The notes below the pieces were generated by a model. It did no database searches. It had not been told where the DNA came from and saw only the letters and a list, made by a program, of their open reading frames with translations. From NCBI RefSeq assembly GCF_012563325.1, contig NZ_CP046232.1, forward strand, positions 64,321 through 128,320: 64,000 bases of DNA, in the 5' to 3' direction. This document shows, piece after piece, positions 58,416 through 64,000 of the stretch. The first letter of the stretch is position 1, and each line of letters opens with the position of its first letter. The position numbers and the translations under genes are program-made. Origin of the DNA: Enterobacteriaceae endosymbiont of Plateumaris braccata. Lineage in GTDB: Bacteria > Pseudomonadota > Gammaproteobacteria > Enterobacterales > Enterobacteriaceae.

Positions 58416-59057
58416 TTAAATTTTATTAATATTTTTTAAAGAAAATTCACATAAATAAAATATTTTACATATATGACATAATGGTTTTTTGATTTTACAT
58501 ATATTTTTACTATGAAATATAAACCAATTATGACAATATAATTTATATTTATTGGGAACAAATTTTAACAATTTTTTTTCTATTTCATATGTATTTTTAC
58601 CTATAACAAATTTAGTACGATTACAAAATTTATAAACATGTGTATCTACAGCAATTTCTAATTTTTTAAAAATAGTATTTAAAATTATATTTGAAATTTT
58701 TCTGCCTACTCCAGGTAATGATTCCAAATCTTTTCTATTATTAGGAATAATACCATTATATAATTTTATTAAAATATTACTCGATTGTATTAAATATTTA
58801 GATTTGTTATTATATAGCCCCAAGGGACGAATATATTCTTTTATTTTTGAAATACCTAAATTTACCATACAATATGGGTTATTTGCAATAATAAATAATT
58901 TTTTAGTTACTGCATTAACTTTTTCATCATTAGTTTTTGATGATAATATTAAAGAAATCAGTAATTCAAAAGAACTATTAAAAATTAATTCAGATTTAAG
59001 TTTCAAATAATGTTGATTAAAAATCTTAAGTATTTTTAATCTTTTGTTTTGATTCAT
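58416..59057 (-). CDS. nth: Endonuclease III
   Basis: DNA glycosylase/AP lyase removing oxidised pyrimidines. 213 residues (E. coli 211). Helix-hairpin-helix with catalytic Lys LPGVGRKISNIIL near residue 120, catalytic Asp in AVDTHVYKFCNRT near 138, and the 4Fe-4S loop C-x6-C-x2-C-x5-C (CKIKKPLCHICKIFYLC) complete. The cluster depends on Fe-S biogenesis, of which ErpA is in this window. Convergent with tyrS (17-base gap). Confidence 0.97.
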   Translation of the reverse strand: MNQNKRLKILKIFNQHYLKLKSELIFNSSFELLISLILSSKTNDEKVNAVTKKLFIIANNPYCMVNLGISKIKEYIRPLGLYNNKSKYLIQSSNILIKLYNGIIPNNRKDLESLPGVGRKISNIILNTIFKKLEIAVDTHVYKFCNRTKFVIGKNTYEIEKKLLKFVPNKYKLYCHNWFIFHSKNICKIKKPLCHICKIFYLCEFSLKNINKI

Positions 59058-59118
59058 ATCAATAAAATTATAATTAAAAATATTTATTTATAAAAAAATT
59101 AATAAAAAAAATAATTTA

Positions 59119-59192
59119 TGCGTTCTAGAGGATTCGAACCTCTGACCATCACTATGTCATAATGATACTCTAACCTACTGAGCTAAGAACGC
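59119..59192 (-). tRNA. tRNA-Val (GAC)
   Basis: On the minus strand the acceptor GCGTTCT (59192-59186) pairs with AGAACGC and discriminator A is at 59119. The D arm is TAGCTCAGTAGGTTAGAG, the anticodon loop ATGACAT gives GAC, and the T arm is AGAGGTTCGAATCCTCT. CCA is not encoded. It matches E. coli valV/valW, which also lie beside mdtK; only one copy remains. A GAC anticodon reads GTT and GTC codons. Confidence 0.93.
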
Positions 59193-59224
59193 ATAAAATT
59201 TTAGTGATGATATCATAAAAATAA

Positions 59225-60568
59225 CTAATATAAAAATTTTTGTAAGTATATAATACGATATATTATTAATATAGCAGATGTAGTTAAACCTATAATAAAA
59301 CCGATCCAAAATCCTGCAGGCCCCATTGGATGAGACATAATCCAATTAGTAATTGATAAAACATAACCAATAGGGAAACCTATAATCCAATAAGAAAAAA
59401 AAGTAATAAAGAAAATAGCTATAGTATCTTTGTATCCTTTTAATATACCACAACCTATAACTTGAATAGAATCTGAAATTTGATAAATTCCTGATAATAA
59501 AATTAGATATGAAGATAAATAAATTATTTCTTGATTAGAACTATATAAAGAAGAAATATTTTTTCTAAAAAATATACTAATAAAAGAAGTAATTATAGAT
59601 ATAATTATTCCAATAAATTGTGCACACCAACTAATTATAATTGCTTTTTTTCTATATCTTAAACAATGTCCTATTCTGATAGTTACAGCTACACTAAAAG
59701 AAAAAGGAAAAACAAATATTAATGAACTAAAATTTAAAGCTATTTGATGACTAGCGATTTTTTCTACACCCATAGGAGATATAAATAAAGATACTAAAGT
59801 AAATAATGTAACTTCAAAAAAAATAGATAAAGCAATAGGAAAACCGATTTTAATAAATTGATATAATATATTTTTATTTGGTTTACTTAATCTATTAATT
59901 ATTTTAATATCATAAAAATACATCGAATTAGAAATCCATAATTTTATAATACAAAACATTATCCAATATATTATAATTATAGAAAAACCACTGCCAATAC
60001 CACCTAATTTTGGTAAAATCCAATAACCATATATTAAACCATAATTTAAGGGAATAAATAATAATAAACCTATAAAACTAATAATCATGCAAGGTCTTGT
60101 TAATGATAAACCTTCACATTTACAACGCAAAATTTGAAAAAATAAATATCCTGGTGTATTCCATAAAATAATTTTTAAATAAAAATCAGATTTTAATACT
60201 AGTAATGCATTAATATTTGGTATAAATACAAGAAAATAACCAATATTATATAAAAAAAACATAATTAATATTGATATAATAATTACTAATAAATATGCTT
60301 GTTTTATTTGATTTGCTATATGAATACGATTTCCAGATCCATTTAATTGAGAAATAATGGGTATTAAGGACAATAATATTCCATGTCCTAATAATATTAT
60401 AGGCAACCATATTGAAGTTCCGATAGATATTGATGCCATATCTGTAGTACTAAAAGCTCCTATCATTATAGTATTAATAAATCCTATAGAAATTTGAGCT
60501 ATCTGTGCAAAAAGAACAGGAATAGCAAGCTTAAATAATTTTTTTGTTTCTATAAAATATTTTTGCAC
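59225..60568 (-). CDS. mdtK: MATE-family multidrug/Na+ antiporter MdtK
   Basis: Twelve-helix inner-membrane exporter. 447 residues (E. coli 457). Starts at GTG 60568: QKYFIETKKLFKLAIPVLFAQIAQ aligns with the E. coli N-terminus, and AAAGGT lies upstream. Conserved: TDMASISIGTSIWLPIILLGHG, SQLNGSG, FFEVTLF, HQIALNFSSL, YQISDSIQVIGCGILKGYKDT and MGPAGFWIGFIIGLT. Next to tRNA-Val as in E. coli. Keeping an apparently intact drug/cation exporter in so small a genome is notable. Confidence 0.94.
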   Translation of the reverse strand: MQKYFIETKKLFKLAIPVLFAQIAQISIGFINTIMIGAFSTTDMASISIGTSIWLPIILLGHGILLSLIPIISQLNGSGNRIHIANQIKQAYLLVIIISILIMFFLYNIGYFLVFIPNINALLVLKSDFYLKIILWNTPGYLFFQILRCKCEGLSLTRPCMIISFIGLLLFIPLNYGLIYGYWILPKLGGIGSGFSIIIIYWIMFCIIKLWISNSMYFYDIKIINRLSKPNKNILYQFIKIGFPIALSIFFEVTLFTLVSLFISPMGVEKIASHQIALNFSSLIFVFPFSFSVAVTIRIGHCLRYRKKAIIISWCAQFIGIIISIITSFISIFFRKNISSLYSSNQEIIYLSSYLILLSGIYQISDSIQVIGCGILKGYKDTIAIFFITFFSYWIIGFPIGYVLSITNWIMSHPMGPAGFWIGFIIGLTTSAILIIYRIIYLQKFLY

Positions 60569-60782
60569 ACATATACCTTTAATTTTTTTATAATCTATAT
60601 AATCTAATGAAATATTTGTTTTTAGTGATATTTTTTAATAGTATATTAATAAATATGTATTTTTATATTTTTTATATATTTACTTTTATATTTATAAATT
60701 TTATAATACAATGGATATGTTATTTAGATTTAGTTTTAAATACAATATAATTTTAAAAAACCAATATAGAGTATATTTTTAT

Positions 60783-61100
60783 ATGAAAATATTTGAAAAA
60801 ATTAAGAAACAAATATCTGATAATCCTATTATTTTATATATGAAAGGATCACCTAAGAACCCAAAATGTGGATTTTCAGATAAAACTGTAAACATTTTAA
60901 TATCATATAATATAAAATTTATTTATATTGACGTTTTAAATAATCCAGATATAAGAAAATATTTGCCTAAATATGCTAATTGGCCAACTTTTCCACAATT
61001 ATGGATTAATGGAGAATTAATAGGAGGTTATGATATTATATATAATATGTATTGTAATAAAGAATTAGATAATATTTTAAAAAAAAATTTTATTAAATAA
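60783..61100 (+). CDS. grxD: Monothiol glutaredoxin GrxD (Grx4)
   Basis: CGFS-type glutaredoxin for Fe-S cluster storage and delivery, working with BolA-type and A-type carriers such as ErpA. 105 residues from the ATG at 60783 (E. coli 115). ILYMKGSPKNPKCGFSDKTV carries the CGFS Cys near residue 30; WPTFPQLWINGELIGGYDI binds glutathione (E. coli GGCDI). A longer in-frame form from 60711 adds 24 unmatched residues. The C-terminal acidic tail of E. coli Grx4 is missing. Confidence 0.95.
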   Translation: MKIFEKIKKQISDNPIILYMKGSPKNPKCGFSDKTVNILISYNIKFIYIDVLNNPDIRKYLPKYANWPTFPQLWINGELIGGYDIIYNMYCNKELDNILKKNFIK

Positions 61101-61122
61101 ATTCAATAATTATAAATTTTTT

Positions 61123-61758
61123 TTATTTTATAGGTGGCCAACCCCCTATTTTTTTCCATTTATTTACTAATTTACAAAATAATTCAGCTGTACGATCTGT
61201 GTCATATAATGCTGAATGTGCTTGATTATTATCAAAAGATATACCTAAAGCATGACAAGATTTAGCTAATACAGTTTGTCCTAATAATAAACTACTCATA
61301 GATGTTGTATCAAAAGTAACAAAGTTATGAAATGGATTTTTCCATTCTGTTTTAATACGTTTTGAAGCTTCCATAATAAAACTATGATCGAAACTAACAT
61401 TATGACCTACAACTACTGCTTTTTTACATTTATTTTTTTTTAATTCATTATAAACTTTTTTAAATATAATAGTAAATGCTATATTTTCACTTACAGCTCC
61501 TCTTAAAGGAGAATTTATATTAATTTTATTAAAAGCTAAAGCATCAGGAGATATATATGAACCTTTAAATGGTATAATATGAAAATGTAAAATTTCATTT
61601 TTTTCTAACCATCCATTATTCATTTTCAGAGTTATTAAACCTATTTCTAATATAGCATTATTTTTTGGATTAAAACCTGAAGTTTCTATATCAATAACAA
61701 CAGGATAAAATCCTCTAAATCTATAAGATAATAAATCTAATTTTAATGAATCATTCAT
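61123..61758 (-). CDS. rnt: Ribonuclease T
   Basis: DEDD-family 3' exoribonuclease that trims tRNA and stable RNA ends. 211 residues (E. coli 215). Exo motifs: VVIDIETSGFNPKNNAILEIG (Asp, Glu) near 20, GHNVSFDHSFI near 118, and QAHSALYDTDRTAELF (His, Asp) near 180. Nucleic-acid-binding basic residues and the GRL-like C-terminus are partly kept. With RNase E it may finish tRNA 3' ends before CCA addition, which two of three tRNAs here require. Confidence 0.96.
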   Translation of the reverse strand: MNDSLKLDLLSYRFRGFYPVVIDIETSGFNPKNNAILEIGLITLKMNNGWLEKNEILHFHIIPFKGSYISPDALAFNKININSPLRGAVSENIAFTIIFKKVYNELKKNKCKKAVVVGHNVSFDHSFIMEASKRIKTEWKNPFHNFVTFDTTSMSSLLLGQTVLAKSCHALGISFDNNQAHSALYDTDRTAELFCKLVNKWKKIGGWPPIK

Positions 61759-61896
61759 AATATAAGCTTTTTTATATAATTATTATAAGTTAAAATTTAA
61801 ATTTAAATTTTATCATTAAATTAGTAAATTTTATTTTTATAATTAAGATTATAATATATAAATATTATTTAAAAATTTAATTTTTAAATTTATAAT

Positions 61897-62571
61897 TTAA
61901 AAAATATTATTAATATAATTAATATTATTATATATTTTTTTATTATTTAAAGTTAAATTTTTAATAATATTAATAATAGATTTAGATGATATAGATACAT
62001 CTTTTATTAGTTGTAGTTGTAAATTTTTATTTAATAAATGTATTTCATTAAATTTTATATAATTATTAATATCAGAAACCAATATCCATTTCCCCTTTAA
62101 TTGTAATAATTTTTTAATTAAATCACAATTATTTATTATACATTCACTTTTTTTCCCAATCCATAACCCTTTTTTATTTTTTTTATATAAAGCAAAATAA
62201 ATATTTGTTTTATTGTATTTAATTGTTGTTATAATATTTTTAATTTTTGTTTCTATCCATGCTTGTTCTGCTATCATCATTAAATGTGATAATCCAATTT
62301 TATCAATATTCAAAGAATACGATAATCCTTCAATAACTGTAATACCTACTCTCATACTAGAAAAATTTCCTGGTCCTGAATTATAAACTAACAAATTAAT
62401 ATCTGATAACATCATTTTTGAATTTTTTAAAATATCATTTATTATTAATAATATATATTTTGTATGTTTATTAGGACAATACTTTTTTATATTAAAAATA
62501 TTTTTTTTTTTAAATAATGTTACAGAACAATATTTATTAGTAGTATCAATAGCTAAAATATTTTTATACAT
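61897..62571 (-). CDS. tsaB: tRNA threonylcarbamoyladenosine biosynthesis protein TsaB
   Basis: ASKHA-fold partner of TsaD in t6A37 synthesis. 224 residues (E. coli 231). LAIDTTNKYCSVTLF at the N-terminus, LVYNSGPGNFSSMRVGI (E. coli AYGRGPGSFTGVRIGI) near 68-84, and GLWIGKKSECII. The C-terminal third is diverged and lacks the E. coli YLRNNVAWK ending, though TsaB needs only its dimer/TsaD surface. No ribosome-binding site is obvious. Confidence 0.9.
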   Translation of the reverse strand: MYKNILAIDTTNKYCSVTLFKKKNIFNIKKYCPNKHTKYILLIINDILKNSKMMLSDINLLVYNSGPGNFSSMRVGITVIEGLSYSLNIDKIGLSHLMMIAEQAWIETKIKNIITTIKYNKTNIYFALYKKNKKGLWIGKKSECIINNCDLIKKLLQLKGKWILVSDINNYIKFNEIHLLNKNLQLQLIKDVSISSKSIINIIKNLTLNNKKIYNNINYINNIF

Positions 62572-62854
62572 TATTAATTACTATTTATAATTGTCTGATA
62601 ATATAAAATTATTGTTTTAAATAAAATTTATGATATAATAATTATCGTTTATTTAAAATAACAATTTTAATTTTTAAGTTAAAAAAAATATTTATATAAT
62701 TATTTAATAATAAGTTATTAATTTTATAAATTAATAATATTAAGATTTATTAATATATTTTTATGTTTTAATATAAAATTAAAATTATTTTTTAAAAATT
62801 TAATATAATATATTATTCTTATAAAATTCTTAAAAAAATAATTAAAGATAATTT

Positions 62855-63382
62855 ATGACAACTATTGTTAGTGTAAGAAGAAATGGATATGTTGTTATTG
62901 GTGGTGATGGACAAGCTACCCTTGGAAATATTATAATGAAGGGAAATGTTAAAAAAATTCGTAAATTATATAATGATAAAGTAATAGCTGGTTTTGCAGG
63001 AGGAACTGCTGATGCTTTTACTTTATTTGAATTATTTGAACAAAAATTAGAAATGTATCAAGGTAATTTAACAAAATCAGCTGTAGAATTAGCAAAAGAT
63101 TGGAGAACAGATCGTTTACTTCGTAAGTTAGAAGCATTATTAGTTATTGCAGATAAAATGACTTCATTAATAATAACAGGAAGTGGGGATGTTGTTCAAC
63201 CTGAAAATAATATAGTTACAATAGGTTCTGGTGGTCCATATGCACAAGCATCCGCAAGAGCTTTATTTGATAATACTAATTTAAGTGCATACGATATAGT
63301 AAAAAAATCATTAAATATAGCAGGAGATATTTGTATCTATACTAATCATAATTTTACTATTGAAAAATTATTATCTAAATAA
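62855..63382 (+). CDS. hslV: ATP-dependent protease subunit HslV
   Basis: Proteasome-like peptidase of the HslUV complex. 175 residues (E. coli 176). The mature enzyme begins at Thr2 (TTIVSVRR), the N-terminal nucleophile; conserved [14 protein letters not shown]-like [29 protein letters not shown] and [21 protein letters not shown] lies before the ATG. No heat-shock sigma-32 promoter (CTTGAA type) is recognisable in the 283-base A/T-rich gap upstream, which otherwise holds nothing. Confidence 0.98.
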   Translation: MTTIVSVRRNGYVVIGGDGQATLGNIIMKGNVKKIRKLYNDKVIAGFAGGTADAFTLFELFEQKLEMYQGNLTKSAVELAKDWRTDRLLRKLEALLVIADKMTSLIITGSGDVVQPENNIVTIGSGGPYAQASARALFDNTNLSAYDIVKKSLNIAGDICIYTNHNFTIEKLLSK

Positions 63383-63402
63383 TCATGAGGTAAATATTTA
63401 TT

Positions 63403-64000
63403 ATGTCCGAAATGACTCCACGTGAAATTGTTGATGAATTAAATAAATTCATTATAGGTCAAGATAGTGCAAAAAAAGCAGTTGCTATAGCATTAAGAAA
63501 TCGTTGGCGACGTATGCAATTGGATGAAAATTTAAGACAAGAAGTAACTCCTAAAAATATTTTAATGATAGGACCAACTGGTGTTGGAAAAACAGAAATT
63601 GCTCGTCGTTTAGCAAAATTAGCTAATGCACCTTTTATTAAAGTTGAAGCAACAAAATTTACTGAAGTTGGTTATGTTGGGAAAGAAGTAGATTCTATTA
63701 TTCGAGATTTAACAGATTTTGCTATTAAAATGATTCGTATACAAGAATTTAAAAAAAATTGTTATAGAGCTAAAGAAATGGCTGAAGAACGTATTCTTGA
63801 TGTGCTTATACCTAATTATAAAATTAATTGGAATAAAGAAAATAATAATAACTTATTATCTAATAGACAACAATTACGAAAAAAATTAAGAAATGGTGAA
63901 CTAGACAATCAAGAAATTGAGATTAATTTATCTACTACTCCTATGGGAATAGAAATAATGGCTCCACCAGGAATGGAAGAAATGACTAATCAATTACAAT
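63403..64000 (+). CDS. hslU: ATP-dependent protease ATPase subunit HslU, 3' partial
   Basis: AAA+ unfoldase that feeds HslV. The first 199 residues are present and the frame is still open at the window edge (E. coli total 443). [19 protein letters not shown] start, pore-forming Walker A GPTGVGKT at 57-64, [24 protein letters not shown] pore region, then the I domain beginning near residue 105, with Asn/Lys-rich linker. GAGGT lies 12 bases before the ATG. Follows hslV by 20 bases as in E. coli. Confidence 0.97.
   Translation, partial: MSEMTPREIVDELNKFIIGQDSAKKAVAIALRNRWRRMQLDENLRQEVTPKNILMIGPTGVGKTEIARRLAKLANAPFIKVEATKFTEVGYVGKEVDSIIRDLTDFAIKMIRIQEFKKNCYRAKEMAEERILDVLIPNYKINWNKENNNNLLSNRQQLRKKLRNGELDNQEIEINLSTTPMGIEIMAPPGMEEMTNQLQ

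Noticed and set aside
62572-62854. Sigma-32 heat-shock promoter before hslVU
   Set aside because: No CTTGAA or CCCCAT-like elements can be found; only A/T-rich sequence.
1-64000. Insertion sequences, prophage, CRISPR arrays, toxin-antitoxin or secondary-metabolite clusters
   Set aside because: No transposase, integrase, regular repeat array or non-housekeeping gene cluster is visible; every real gene has a clear enterobacterial housekeeping counterpart.

Overview
This window looks like part of the chromosome of an extremely AT-rich (about four-fifths A+T by eye), gene-dense, reduced genome of an enterobacterial (gammaproteobacterial) insect endosymbiont. Almost every protein aligns end to end with an Escherichia coli protein, and local gene order is a patchwork of E. 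coli-like blocks with the intervening genes deleted. I see no insertion sequences, prophage, CRISPR or acquired islands. Retained tryptophan and lysine-pathway genes suggest a nutritional symbiont. I cannot name the genus from the sequence alone.

Layout. 1-7.9 kb: fieF (5' end cut by the window), pfkA, rplY; then dapB, lspA and ileS on the minus strand; then rpsT, erpA, gpmA. 7.9-13.2 kb: pta-ackA, tRNA-Cys and tRNA-Leu behind a clear promoter, cvpA, truA. 13.4-20.7 kb: dacA-lipB-lipA, cspE, fabI, pntAB. 20.7-24.9 kb: a decayed 0.7-kb gap, rne, rluC, rpmF. 25-31.6 kb: fabD-fabG-acpP-fabF, holB, ptsG, hinT. 31.7-37.4 kb (minus): nhaP2, gapA, sppA, xthA. 37.5-45 kb (minus): a complete trpEGDC(F)BA operon followed by yciC. 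45-47.8 kb (minus): ychF, pth, prs. 48-49.9 kb: prfA-prmC. 50-57 kb: thrS-infC-rpmI-rplT-pheS-pheT-ihfA, then ribE. 57-64 kb: tyrS, nth, tRNA-Val, mdtK, grxD, rnt, tsaB, hslV and the start of hslU.

How it fits together. Glycolysis (ptsG, pfkA, gapA, gpmA) feeds acetate overflow with ATP gain (pta-ackA). PntAB can make NADPH for fatty-acid synthesis (fabD, fabG, acpP, fabF, fabI), which also supplies octanoyl-ACP to LipB and LipA. Translation genes dominate (ileS, thrS, pheST, tyrS, infC, prfA, prmC, pth, ribosomal proteins). The trp operon and dapB supply an essential amino acid and the lysine/diaminopimelate branch.

Most notable. Two genes (ihfA, ribE) are each one A short in a poly(A) tract within their first 21 codons. 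Adding one A restores a gapless match to the E. coli protein in both. fabD lacks a normal start in frame and sits behind an A11 tract that could do the same job, and the rne tail has a similar A10 tract. This is the signature expected of genes rescued by transcriptional slippage at poly(A), a phenomenon described for Buchnera and Blochmannia, although homopolymer sequencing error must be excluded. Also striking: infC keeps its AUU start codon, ThrRS has lost both N-terminal domains including the editing domain, and an unexplained 130-nt element with a 16-bp closing stem lies between lipA and cspE.
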